Below, in pieces: positions 24,999 through 33,781 of a DNA stretch of 64,000 nt. Source of the stretch: JANXYY01 sp035530875 (lineage in GTDB: Bacteria; Actinomycetota; Actinomycetes; Nanopelagicales; Nanopelagicaceae). The stretch covers positions 50,106 through 114,105 of the forward strand of contig DATKUB010000061.1 in the NCBI GenBank assembly GCA_035530875.1. Direction: 5' to 3'. A program made the position numbers and the translations under genes. The stretch's first letter is position 1; each line of letters opens with the position of its first letter. The notes beneath the pieces are model-generated. The model was not told where the DNA came from and did no database searches. It worked only from the letters and a program-made list of their open reading frames with translations.

Positions 24999-26210
24999 TT
25001 AGTTAGAGGGCGCAGATCCTAGAACCACCGAAAACGTCTGGTTTGTGCCGTTTGGCAGATCGACATTGACTCGCACGGTGTCACCAGGCGCATGAGAGCG
25101 AATTCGCACAATCGCAGCGATGGTGTCATGCACGACGATGCCATCAATCCTTCGAACGACGCTGTCAAGCGGAATACCAGCGTTGACGGCTCCGCCACCA
25201 GGTGTAAGAGCAACAATCTTGGCGCCATCCCCAGTGTAAGCAGCGTCAAAACTGACTCCGAGCAACGGTCTGGTTGATGCGCCGGTTGCGATGATCTCAT
25301 CACTAACCCGCTTGGCTTGGTTTATCGGAATGGCAAAACCAAGGCCGATGCTTCCGGTCTGACTCGTGCCACCCAGCGTGGCGATGGCACTGTTTACCCC
25401 GATTACCTGAGCCATCGAATCGACGAGCGGGCCACCTGAGTTCCCTGGGTTCACTGCTGCGTCAGTCTGCAGAGCGTCGATATATGCCTCGCTGCCTGTT
25501 CCCCCAGTCGTCGTGACCGGACGGTTGAGAGCCGAAATAATTCCACTTGTGACCGTTCCAGAAAGACCCAGAGGCGAGCCAACGGCTAATACCGAATCAC
25601 CGATGGAAATGTTTGAAGAGTCGCCGAACGTCACCACAGGTAAGTTGCCCTTTAGCACCTTAACGACGGCCAGGTCGTAAGCCGTGTCATAGCCAACCAC
25701 CGTTCCGGGAATCGTAGAACCGTCCTCAAACTCGACGGTCATCTTTCCACCAGTCACAGCGTCGGCGATCACGTGGTTGTTTGTGAGGATGTAGCTCATG
25801 GATGCGTCGCTGCGAATGATGGAACCCGAACCAGTTGTCGTAACGTTTGCGGTATTGACGCTGACTGAGACAACGGCTGGCAGCAGTTTTGCCGCGATGG
25901 CTTCAACAGAGAGCCCAGTGGTTCCGGTTGCAGAGTTGACAATTGACCCAACTGCGCCTGCCGGCCCAGTGTCGCCCTTGGGTCCAGCGGGACCCGCTTT
26001 GTTCCAAGCGACCAAGCGACTTGTCTTGGGGCAGACGCCACTCTTGGGCGCCAGTGTCATAACTCGTGTCGTCTTGTTCACGCAGGCACCAAGCTGATTG
26101 GCAGACAACGAACTCACCGCGTAGGCCCCAGTGCCAGCTAGCACCACGCCCATTGCGAAAGCAGCACCCATTTTCATGGTTGAAGTTCTGAGGCCCATTT
26201 TTTTCTCCAT
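24999..26210 (-). CDS. HtrA/DegP-like serine protease with N-terminal collagen-like segment
   Basis: 403 residues. A signal/anchor helix (about 10-33) is followed by a cysteine-flanked stretch (ACVNKTTRVMTL, GVCPKTS) and a short Gly-X-Y run (AGPAGPKGDTGPAGAVG, about 72-88). The trypsin-like domain has a complete triad: His in TNNHVIADA, Asp in YDLAVVKV and Ser in VNPGNSGGPLVD. A PDZ domain occupies about 310-400. It acts outside the membrane on misfolded or specific substrates. The Cys-rich plus collagen-like module resembles one found on many unrelated actinobacterial surface proteins, so it may have been acquired by domain shuffling. ATG 26210 follows a GA-rich region. Confidence 0.9.
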   Translation of the reverse strand: MEKKMGLRTSTMKMGAAFAMGVVLAGTGAYAVSSLSANQLGACVNKTTRVMTLAPKSGVCPKTSRLVAWNKAGPAGPKGDTGPAGAVGSIVNSATGTTGLSVEAIAAKLLPAVVSVSVNTANVTTTGSGSIIRSDASMSYILTNNHVIADAVTGGKMTVEFEDGSTIPGTVVGYDTAYDLAVVKVLKGNLPVVTFGDSSNISIGDSVLAVGSPLGLSGTVTSGIISALNRPVTTTGGTGSEAYIDALQTDAAVNPGNSGGPLVDSMAQVIGVNSAIATLGGTSQTGSIGLGFAIPINQAKRVSDEIIATGASTRPLLGVSFDAAYTGDGAKIVALTPGGGAVNAGIPLDSVVRRIDGIVVHDTIAAIVRIRSHAPGDTVRVNVDLPNGTNQTFSVVLGSAPSN

Positions 26211-26281
26211 CCGTAATGTCCCACGAGGAATCCGAGCACTACTAACACGAAGACTGGCAGTGATTACTTAGAGAAAACTTA

Positions 26282-26298
26282 GAGCGCCCTAGGCGCTC
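26282..26298 (-). terminator. Hairpin overlapping the copD-ctaG stop codon
   Basis: GAGCGCC-CTA-GGCGCTC is a perfect 7-base hairpin whose loop holds the stop codon; TAAGTTTTCTC follows on the minus strand. This is a compact candidate Rho-independent terminator. Confidence 0.55.
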
Positions 26299-28172
26299 CG
26301 TAATTTTGTGGAAGTTGCCTTCGCCAAGGATCGAATTAAGAGCGCACCGGCCAGGAACATTGGCATTTCCCCCAACAACCAACCCAGAATGCCGCCAATT
26401 ACCTGGTCGTGATGGAGATCACTTCCGTAAGGGCGATCAAGAGACGAATAGAAATCAGCGGCGAGCGTCCGGCCCGACCAGATGAGAAGAACACTAAAAA
26501 CTATATGGAAAGGTTCAGAAACGAGGAGCGCCATAAACCGAGACCATGATGAATGCATCGTTGGCATGAGATCGCTACCAAAGACGTTCCAGATGAAAAG
26601 GTATCCGATTAAGAAGATGATTATTTCCATGCTCACGTGCCCCCAGTGTGATGGCATCCAAGCGGGAAAAATGGGCGTGAAATATAGAAAATAGAAACTT
26701 GATACAAAGAGTCCAACAACGACCGGCAGGCCGGATAGGCGCTTGACTGCGGGTGATTCCAGAAAGTCTTTAGCGAGCGAGGGAGTTCGAAAATCTCTGA
26801 GCGAGTGAGCCTGGAGCGCTAGCCGGAATGGCTGCCCCGTTACTAAGAGCTCGGGAATTATTAACAGCAGAAGAATGTGCTGAACCATGTGAGCGCTGAA
26901 CAACACGTGCGAATATGATCCAAGCCCGCCACTTGTCGCATAAATCATAAGAACCGTACCGATCACAAATGATAAAACTCGCAACCGTGACCATTCGATC
27001 TCAGCCTGGCGAAGGCGTCGAAACGATGTTAGGTAAATCGAAAGCAAAATCAAAGCGAACGTCAGCCAGAGAGCATCTATTCTGACTTGCGAAAGTAAGG
27101 TAATGAAATTCGGCGCTGGGGGTAACTGGTACCCATAGAGGAGTTCGGCGGCGGTCGGCTTAACTCCAATGCTCGATACTTGGGCTGGAAAGGCGGTGCG
27201 GCTTAGAGTCACGGCCACTCCGACAATCGTGAACATGATCGCTACCTCTACGGCCGCGACTCGATAGAAATAAGAACTTTGTCCAGCTCTGATGAGCCCA
27301 ATGCCTCGCTTACGATGTAACCAAGCAAAGTACGTTAGACCGAGGACAAGGACGACCTTGGTCAAGATAAGGCGTCCGTAATCGGAGCCGAATAGATTTC
27401 CAAAAGTCCGTAAACGCACCCAGGCGTTGACCGCACCGCTTGCAATAACCGCAAGATAGGCACCTAGAGCGATCCGACTGAACCGCGCGATCGTCTCCGC
27501 GAAATCTGGCGGCGCTTGCTTGACCATCATGGTCAGAATGAAGAGCCCGCCGATCCAGACTGATAAAACCATAATGTGCACGGCCAGGCTTGAGGCGGCT
27601 ATCTCATGATCTGCACTCAGCCCACTGTGGCCAGTGAGCGCCGGAGCTGCTGCCGATACCAGGGCTGATAAAAACAAGAAAAAGCTACTCATTGATGAGC
27701 GAATGCGCGGAGCAAGAAAACTGATCAGCAGGGCGGAAATGACCTGAAAGAGTGAAACGCGCCCGCCAGTTAGTTGAGTTACATAAGAGGTCATTACGTT
27801 CATGTTCAGCGCGGCGACGGGTGAAATTCCAAGCACATCGCTAACGGCAAAAATAACCAAGAAAATATTGGACAGTGCGTATGCGAAGGCGCTATACCCG
27901 GCAATTTCGGCAATCTTTAGGGATTCATCACTGAGTTTGGAGCTTGCCCGGCTGAGCAAGAAGGTTGAAGTCAGGAAGGCTCCAACCATTACAAAACCCG
28001 ACAGATCAGATAGGAGTCGAAGAATTGGAAGGAGCCACAAGGTTATCGTCGGCGAATATGGCAAACCCGAAAAATGTGGCGCGTGCACGTCGCCAACCAC
28101 GATTAGCGTTACACAGAGAGCGGTTATGCCCGAGAGACCGGCACCTAGACCCCGCATCTGCGCCTTGTTCAT
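26289..28172 (-). CDS. CopD-CtaG fusion membrane protein (copper uptake / cytochrome oxidase assembly)
   Basis: 627 residues and many transmembrane helices. The first half (about 1-340) is CopD-like, with HIMVLSVWIGGLFIL near 198 and MMV/KVVLVLGLTYFAWLHRKRG near 270. The second half (about 390-625) is a CtaG/caa3 assembly domain, with SHVLFSAHMVQHILLLLIIPELL near 425 and conserved His residues for copper. This fusion is typical of Actinobacteria. It probably delivers copper to the heme-copper oxidase. Upstream on the same strand are gatD and murT; the 9-base gap to gatD allows co-transcription. Confidence 0.9.
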   Translation of the reverse strand: MNKAQMRGLGAGLSGITALCVTLIVVGDVHAPHFSGLPYSPTITLWLLPILRLLSDLSGFVMVGAFLTSTFLLSRASSKLSDESLKIAEIAGYSAFAYALSNIFLVIFAVSDVLGISPVAALNMNVMTSYVTQLTGGRVSLFQVISALLISFLAPRIRSSMSSFFLFLSALVSAAAPALTGHSGLSADHEIAASSLAVHIMVLSVWIGGLFILTMMVKQAPPDFAETIARFSRIALGAYLAVIASGAVNAWVRLRTFGNLFGSDYGRLILTKVVLVLGLTYFAWLHRKRGIGLIRAGQSSYFYRVAAVEVAIMFTIVGVAVTLSRTAFPAQVSSIGVKPTAAELLYGYQLPPAPNFITLLSQVRIDALWLTFALILLSIYLTSFRRLRQAEIEWSRLRVLSFVIGTVLMIYATSGGLGSYSHVLFSAHMVQHILLLLIIPELLVTGQPFRLALQAHSLRDFRTPSLAKDFLESPAVKRLSGLPVVVGLFVSSFYFLYFTPIFPAWMPSHWGHVSMEIIIFLIGYLFIWNVFGSDLMPTMHSSWSRFMALLVSEPFHIVFSVLLIWSGRTLAADFYSSLDRPYGSDLHHDQVIGGILGWLLGEMPMFLAGALLIRSLAKATSTKLRSA

Positions 28173-28181
28173 GCCGGGATG

Positions 28182-28913
28182 CTAACGGGTAACCATGGCT
28201 CTTGCCTTACTCCGGCGCTCCACGGCCAGAGCAGTCGCCGGCGGATCGTCGTAAGCCGCCAACACACCCAATACCGATTCAAGTAAGTAGTCCGCTAACT
28301 CTGGGTTACGAGCTAGAGCCGGGCCGTGCATATAGGTACCAATAACTTTGCCAAAGACGATTCCATCAGTTCGCCTAACTTGTCCGCCATTTCCGGTACC
28401 AAGAAAGACTTCGCCAAGCGGCTGCGCATCTGCCGCCAAGATCGTGCAGCCACGATGATTCTCGAAACCAGTTAGCGGTACTGAAAACCTACTCGAATGC
28501 ATAGCCAATTCACCTACGAGCCGCTTCGCTCCTGCAACAGTATGCAGTGGCAGCAACCCAATCCCCTTGACAGTTTCACCTGCGGCTCCGGGAAAGAAGT
28601 CGCCAAGAATCTGGAAGCCGGCACAAATCGCAAGAAGAGCTGCGCCATCGCTCAAGGCCGTGCCAATGGCTTGCAAGCCGGAGTATCTCCGTAAGGAATC
28701 AACACTGGCGATCTGCGCAGTGTCCTCTCCGCCACCAAATAAATAGATGTCTCCACCGGTTGGTATCGGCGCATCGCTGCGCGCAAGACAGACATCAACG
28801 GGTACTCCTCGCGCCCTGGCTCGATGTGCAAGAACCGAAGCGTTCCCAATATCGCCATATGTGCCAAGCAATTCCTGGTGCACTGCAATGATTCTCAAAC
28901 TCGATTCGCTCAT
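28182..28913 (-). CDS. gatD: GatD: glutamine amidotransferase subunit of lipid II isoglutaminyl synthase
   Basis: 243 residues of class I-type (CobB/CobQ-like) glutamine amidotransferase. The nucleophile is in LLAICAGFQILG near 96, and the histidine appears in GTYMHGPALARNPELAD near 195. GatD releases ammonia from glutamine for MurT, which amidates the D-glutamate of lipid II to isoglutamine. The ATG at 28913 overlaps the murT stop (ATGA). A longer frame to 29036 runs through the murT gene and is excluded. This pair is characteristic of Gram-positive bacteria. Confidence 0.92.
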   Translation of the reverse strand: MSESSLRIIAVHQELLGTYGDIGNASVLAHRARARGVPVDVCLARSDAPIPTGGDIYLFGGGEDTAQIASVDSLRRYSGLQAIGTALSDGAALLAICAGFQILGDFFPGAAGETVKGIGLLPLHTVAGAKRLVGELAMHSSRFSVPLTGFENHRGCTILAADAQPLGEVFLGTGNGGQVRRTDGIVFGKVIGTYMHGPALARNPELADYLLESVLGVLAAYDDPPATALAVERRSKARAMVTR

Positions 28914-30079
28914 AATCGGGTCGCTTTCGTCGAACGAGATCGAGATTTTGAGGTGACGGAGATAAATGCCGTATATGAAGCCAGGACACTTACCGGACCA
29001 CGTAGGTATCCGGCAGCCTCGGTGAGGTTCTCGCAAACTCTATGTTGCACCCCGTCTACATGGATTCGATAGGAAGCATCAAGCCGACGCTCGCCAGTGA
29101 CAAATACTTCACATCCCCGCAAGCTCGTGTAGTCGACGTCCCATAGCCAGGAAGTATCGAGTCCATCTACGCCTCTGGCATTAACCATTAGAACAACTGG
29201 CCCTTTGGGTAAACTGCTTAGCGCCTCAATCCAACTGGCTGGATTCTTCACCAATCGAATGTTCAAAATCGCTTCACCAATCGATTTGGTAACGACCCGA
29301 TCCCTCGGCTTTACGTCATCGGAGTTGACGCCGTAGTGCGCCGCCACAATTCGAGCCAATTCGAGATTGCGCTCAACTGCGGTCTTACCGATTGAATTTT
29401 TTGCCAGATCCAAGGTCTCTGTCGCAGCTCCCAGGCCGCATTGTGGACAGAGGTATCGAGGACCATTCCAGTCTAAGAAAGCTCCGCATTCGGGGCAGCT
29501 TGCGGCATCAAGGTGTTGACGTTTGCCGAACCCAACTCGATCTGTTCTTATGTGGTCGCGAGTTACGTATGCGAGAAAAGGATCTTCATAATCGATAACG
29601 ACATCGATTTCCGGGTGGCGATCGATGGCGGATCGCCAAGCTCTGGCCACCATCCGAACCTCGGAGGTCCGGTGTAGTTGGTCTCTGCTTAGATTAAGGA
29701 GAAGTAGGCGATCAGGCGTTAGCTCATCAAGGGCTCTAGGCAGAAACATCTCGTCGACTTCTAAGACAACCAACCCAGATCTTGGCTTCACCGCCAGTGC
29801 AGCCGCCATCCCAGAATCCAAATTAGCCCCAGTCCGATTGCCGCCCACCTCGGTCTGGGTTTCCAGCAATTCTCGCAATAGGGCTGCCGTGGAAGTTTTT
29901 CCATTTGTTCCCGAGACCAAGATGATCCGTCGGTTTCGACTTAGGGCCGAGAGCGCATCCGGTCTAAGCGCCAATATCACTCGACCGGAAGCCGTCGCCC
30001 CCGCTCCTCGTCGCAGCGCCCGGGAAGACAGCGCAGTCAAGTGTCCAAGAGCGAGCGCAATAGATAGCGGGACTGGCAT
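28910..30079 (-). CDS. murT: MurT: Mur-ligase-like subunit of lipid II isoglutaminyl synthase
   Basis: 389 residues. The ATP loop SGTNGKTST lies near 56. A four-Cys zinc ribbon (CPECG near 197 and CPQCG near 213) is the hallmark insertion of MurT. A C-terminal DUF1727 domain follows. It activates the D-Glu carboxylate of lipid II for amidation with ammonia from GatD. ATG 30079 is chosen because the protein then begins like other MurT proteins (MPVPLSIALALGHL) and leaves about 60 bases for a divergent promoter; ATG 30139 is the alternative and would abut the divergent gene exactly. Confidence 0.92.
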   Translation of the reverse strand: MPVPLSIALALGHLTALSSRALRRGAGATASGRVILALRPDALSALSRNRRIILVSGTNGKTSTAALLRELLETQTEVGGNRTGANLDSGMAAALAVKPRSGLVVLEVDEMFLPRALDELTPDRLLLLNLSRDQLHRTSEVRMVARAWRSAIDRHPEIDVVIDYEDPFLAYVTRDHIRTDRVGFGKRQHLDAASCPECGAFLDWNGPRYLCPQCGLGAATETLDLAKNSIGKTAVERNLELARIVAAHYGVNSDDVKPRDRVVTKSIGEAILNIRLVKNPASWIEALSSLPKGPVVLMVNARGVDGLDTSWLWDVDYTSLRGCEVFVTGERRLDASYRIHVDGVQHRVCENLTEAAGYLRGPVSVLASYTAFISVTSKSRSRSTKATRL

Positions 30080-30139
30080 ATCGGTAAGGGTACCGGCGCA
30101 TTGCCATACCGATCTTCGCAATGCACGTAGAGTTGCCAT

Positions 30140-31852
30140 GTGTCCAGAAGCGCAAAGTCCTCCCCTAAAGAATCCAACATCGAGCGAATCTGGGTTCCGA
30201 TCGCCGCCCGGCTTCTTGCCACTCTGGTTGGACTAGCCGCAATCATCTCTGTCGCTTTACGTGGTCACAGCGGCTTGATAGCGCGTCTTCCCCTAGATTT
30301 CTTAGATCCCTTATCCAGCCTTGCTCGGGCGGCCACAATCGTCATGGGAGTGCTGTTGCTTCTCCTTGGCCGTGCGCTTGGTCGGCGAAAGAAGCGGGCT
30401 TTTCAAGCGGCCGTAATGCTCCTGGTGCTGATTGTCATCCTCGGCCGGGAGGAACGAATTTTTGCCATTTTTTTCCTGATTGGTCTTCTTATCTACCGCA
30501 GGGAGTTCTACGCGCTTTCTGATCCAAAAACCCGATGGGGTGCGCTAAGAGTATTCGTTCAACTTATATTTGCCTCGTTAATTATTGGCGTGGGCCTCAC
30601 CTTGCTACGCACCCGATTGATGATCGGCAATCCATCAAATCTGGAAATCTTCAACACGGTAATTCGTGCGCTAATTGGCCTCACGGGACCGGTCGTCTTC
30701 AAACACGACCGAACCAAGGACTTCATCGACTTCACCCTGGGTTCCCTTGGACTGCTATCGGTCCTTCTGCCAACAATTCTTTTCTTCCGCCCCTCATCCG
30801 CGGCACCGAAAATGAGCCACGAAGATGAAGAAGACATGCGAACTCTGATTAGAAATGCCTCGCGGAACGATTCACTAGCCTATTTCGCGCTGCGACGGGA
30901 AAAGAGCGTGATCTGGTCCCCCACTAGAAAGTCCTGCATTGCATACCGGGTTGTGTCAGGCGTGATGCTCGCCAGCGGGGACCCACTCGGCGACCCAGAA
31001 GCTTGGCCCCAAGCCATTGAAGCATTTCTGGCTGAAGCAAATCGACATGCCTGGCGGCCGGCTGTTATGGGTTGCAGTGAACAAGGGGGCGAGATTTGGG
31101 TGCGCGAATCTGGCTTATTGGCCCTCGAAATGGGCGATGAAGCCATCATCGAAGTTGAAGACTTCACGCTTGAAGGACGAGCAATGCGCAATGTCCGGCA
31201 GATGATTTCTCGGATTGAACGAAGTGGCTACCGGGCTACCTTGCGTAAAATGAGCCAATTAACCGACGAAGAACACCAACAGATCTTCGACGCATCAAAT
31301 ACCTGGCGGAAGGGTAACGCAGAGCGCGGCTTTTCGATGGCACTAGGTAGGCTTGCCGACCCAAGCGACGAAGAAGACTGCTATATCGTCACCGCTCAAG
31401 CCGATGGCGTATTGAAGGCTGTGCTTCACTTTGTGCCGTGGGGACTGGACGGACTTTCGCTGGACCTAATGCGCAGAGATCGAAATGCTGATCCGGGTGT
31501 CAATGAATTGATGATTGTCAGCGCCCTACAGCAGTCTCACCAATTCGGAATTGAGCGAATCTCTCTCAATTTTGCGGTTTTCAGGTCAATTATTGAACGT
31601 GGGGAACGCTTAGGAGCAGGGCCAGTCACGCGCTTAATGCGAAATATCTTGATCTTCGTATCACGCTGGTTGCAAATTGACAGCCTGTACCGATTTAACG
31701 CCAAGTTTAGGCCGATCTGGGAACCCCGATTCCTGGTCTATCCACGTCAGTCGGATCTGCCAAAAATTGGGCTAGCCACCCTGGAAGCCGAGTCCTTGCT
31801 AATTAGACCCGGGCGCAAACAACCTGCATTAGCAAAGCGCCAACGCATCTAG
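30140..31852 (+). CDS. MprF-like membrane protein with DUF2156 (lysyl-PG synthase-type) catalytic domain
   Basis: 570 residues. About seven hydrophobic segments fill residues 20-230. A soluble GNAT-like domain of the DUF2156/phosphatidylglycerol lysyltransferase family follows (about 240-550; segments YRVVSGVMLASGDPLGDPEAW, GRAMRNVRQMISRIERSGY, GINELM-like VNELMIVSAL and LSLNFAVFRS). Such proteins transfer amino acids from aminoacyl-tRNA to membrane lipids and alter surface charge. There is no fused lysyl-tRNA synthetase domain here. The start is a GTG at 30140; it diverges from murT, and both act at the cell envelope. Confidence 0.8.
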   Translation: MSRSAKSSPKESNIERIWVPIAARLLATLVGLAAIISVALRGHSGLIARLPLDFLDPLSSLARAATIVMGVLLLLLGRALGRRKKRAFQAAVMLLVLIVILGREERIFAIFFLIGLLIYRREFYALSDPKTRWGALRVFVQLIFASLIIGVGLTLLRTRLMIGNPSNLEIFNTVIRALIGLTGPVVFKHDRTKDFIDFTLGSLGLLSVLLPTILFFRPSSAAPKMSHEDEEDMRTLIRNASRNDSLAYFALRREKSVIWSPTRKSCIAYRVVSGVMLASGDPLGDPEAWPQAIEAFLAEANRHAWRPAVMGCSEQGGEIWVRESGLLALEMGDEAIIEVEDFTLEGRAMRNVRQMISRIERSGYRATLRKMSQLTDEEHQQIFDASNTWRKGNAERGFSMALGRLADPSDEEDCYIVTAQADGVLKAVLHFVPWGLDGLSLDLMRRDRNADPGVNELMIVSALQQSHQFGIERISLNFAVFRSIIERGERLGAGPVTRLMRNILIFVSRWLQIDSLYRFNAKFRPIWEPRFLVYPRQSDLPKIGLATLEAESLLIRPGRKQPALAKRQRI

Positions 31853-31872
31853 GCTCTTCGAGAGCGATGAGT

Positions 31873-32871
31873 TTAAGCGAGCACGATATTGGTGCCATCG
31901 ATCTTTACATTGATTTCTGTCAGTGGCGCGGGCGCGGGACCGGCTAGCACCGCTGCATGTGAGAGCACGTCGTACTGCGCCCCGTGACAGGGGCAGATCA
32001 GCGTTTTTGAACCGGGATCGTATTCGACCGTGCAGCCAGCGTGGGTGCAAACGGCATCGTAGGCGCAGACTTTCGCACTCCCCGTTCGAATCAGAATGGC
32101 AGGATCGCCGTTAGCAGCAGTGAACATCGCGGCCGAGCCAACTGGTAGCCCAGAGAGCGGAATCAGTACATTTGCGCCAGAGTTTTTAGTGCTCGAACTT
32201 GAAGCACCGCTAGCTAAATTAGCTGTCGAACCGCCACTAGATGCCGATGGAGAGCCCTGATTGGTCCGGGTAGAAGGAGAAGATTTCAACAACCGCCCAA
32301 GAATTCCACCTAAGACCGCAAAGCCGGCGACAAGTCCAACCCGAATAACTTGTCTACGCTCCCGATCGGCCGCGCTGGCAGCTGGAGTTGGCCGCTGTCT
32401 GGAAACGGCTCGACCTTTTGAATTGACAATGGGCGCCGATTTTTTCTGTATAAGCGCCGTGGCGTAGGCGCCCCACATCACGAAATATGCAGAGTCCGAA
32501 CCTAGAAAGTATGGGTGAATATGCCACGACGAGGAGAGCCAGAGGGTCAAAGAGAGCAGCGCGCCGACGATCGCGGCCGGCAGGCTTGCTATGTCTAACA
32601 GAATTGCAATTCCTAGGGCCATCTCAGTTAGAAGGGTTAACCACCCCACAACGATTGCCTGGTGGGCTGCTAACTCCAGAAAGGGTCGCAAGGGGGAGCC
32701 ATGCGCAAATCCCGTGAGTTGCTTGCCAATAAAGTGCGTTGAGCTTGGCGTGAAAAAGGCACCATCGCTTGCCTTGTTCCAGCCGGCATAGATGAAGGTC
32801 GCCCCGAGCCAGAGTCGGAGAATTCGTTGAGACCAGGATTGGCTTCGGTAAGAATCAGCGATAGACGTCAT
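31873..32871 (-). CDS. DoxX-type membrane domain fused to a Rieske [2Fe-2S] domain
   Basis: 332 residues. The N-terminal 150 residues form a four-helix DoxX/MauE-like membrane domain (LRLWLGATFIYAGWNKASDG; LTLLTEMALGIAILL). A linker with one more membrane helix (about 180-200) and a Ser/Thr/Gly-rich stretch follow. The C-terminal 95 residues are a Rieske domain with the full ligand set (CTHAGC and CPCHGAQYD). The Rieske domain should lie outside the membrane, tethered by the helix and linker. The electron partners are unknown. It is convergent with the MprF-like gene. Confidence 0.87.
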   Translation of the reverse strand: MTSIADSYRSQSWSQRILRLWLGATFIYAGWNKASDGAFFTPSSTHFIGKQLTGFAHGSPLRPFLELAAHQAIVVGWLTLLTEMALGIAILLDIASLPAAIVGALLSLTLWLSSSWHIHPYFLGSDSAYFVMWGAYATALIQKKSAPIVNSKGRAVSRQRPTPAASAADRERRQVIRVGLVAGFAVLGGILGRLLKSSPSTRTNQGSPSASSGGSTANLASGASSSSTKNSGANVLIPLSGLPVGSAAMFTAANGDPAILIRTGSAKVCAYDAVCTHAGCTVEYDPGSKTLICPCHGAQYDVLSHAAVLAGPAPAPLTEINVKIDGTNIVLA

Positions 32872-32923
32872 TTGAGTATTAAATACCGAGAAAGTGAGAA
32901 TTTACTTAAGGTGACGCCAGTAC

Positions 32924-33781
32924 TTACTTCTTGAGTCCCGGCTTGTTCGCACCTAGTGAGACCGTGAAGTCCTCACCCGACTGGACGATTTCAACGGTGA
33001 AGGTCGGGCGCGCCGAAACAAATTGCCACTCCCCGCACTTCCTGGGAACTCGCTTTACGCCTTTTACTTTTAGGTCGGCCTTGCTGCCAACCAGACGAAT
33101 CTGGAATTGCGCGCCGGCCGAGACAACTTTGACCCGACCCATCATTCGAACTCCATCGAAAGTACATCCGGTCCATCTAGTTTTCGCCTGCTCTGAGGGC
33201 GAACTAACCGGCGTGGCGCTCGCTTTTGGCAGAATCGTAGACTGCGCGGCGATACTAGGTCTGCTCGACGGCTCCGGCGAATCTGGGTGTTTGTTGGAGG
33301 TATTGCCAGGAGACTTCCCGTCGACCTGGTCGGCGCTCAGTTCTGAGGCGCTGGTATAGACGGCGGCGATTCCTCGGCTCACTGGGCTATTGCTATATGC
33401 GGTCCTAAAAATAAGGCGCTTCGCCGTGGTGCCCGGCAACGGAAAATCCTTCTGTCCATCGACGTCAAGCGTGAATTGATACTTGACCGCATAGGGGGCA
33501 GTCCCGGTTAGACATAAGTTCGGGTCCAGTTCTGCCACCCCCCTGGCAACCGTAGTCCAGCCGCCGCCAACCTGAATTGCCAAGGTAGATCTGGTTCTCG
33601 GTTTCTCGACACACTCGTAAGCGCTGATCTGGCTTCCCACAATCCAGACGGGGGGCCCAGGAGAGAGCGCCTGCCACATGATCGAGTTACCTGTGCTATT
33701 CGAATCTTCAGCAATGGCTAGTTGGCCCGTAGTCAGCGGAGCCAAGAAGGCAATCAGCAGGGCGGCGATGAATTTGCTCAT
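32924..33781 (-). CDS. Secreted protein of unknown function, coupled to a sensor kinase
   Basis: I do not recognise this 285-residue protein. It has a Sec signal peptide (MSKFIAALLIAFLAPLTTG). Two soluble parts, about 30-150 and 195-285, flank a Ser/Pro-rich linker (about 150-190) that looks disordered and wall-spanning. Two cysteines occur in the first part (ISAYECVEK, LDPNLCLTG) and two in the second (WTGCTFDG, PRKCGEW), suggesting a disulfide in each. Its ATG overlaps the stop of the sensor kinase by four bases, so it could be an accessory sensor or a target of the two-component system. Confidence 0.6.
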   Translation of the reverse strand: MSKFIAALLIAFLAPLTTGQLAIAEDSNSTGNSIMWQALSPGPPVWIVGSQISAYECVEKPRTRSTLAIQVGGGWTTVARGVAELDPNLCLTGTAPYAVKYQFTLDVDGQKDFPLPGTTAKRLIFRTAYSNSPVSRGIAAVYTSASELSADQVDGKSPGNTSNKHPDSPEPSSRPSIAAQSTILPKASATPVSSPSEQAKTRWTGCTFDGVRMMGRVKVVSAGAQFQIRLVGSKADLKVKGVKRVPRKCGEWQFVSARPTFTVEIVQSGEDFTVSLGANKPGLKK

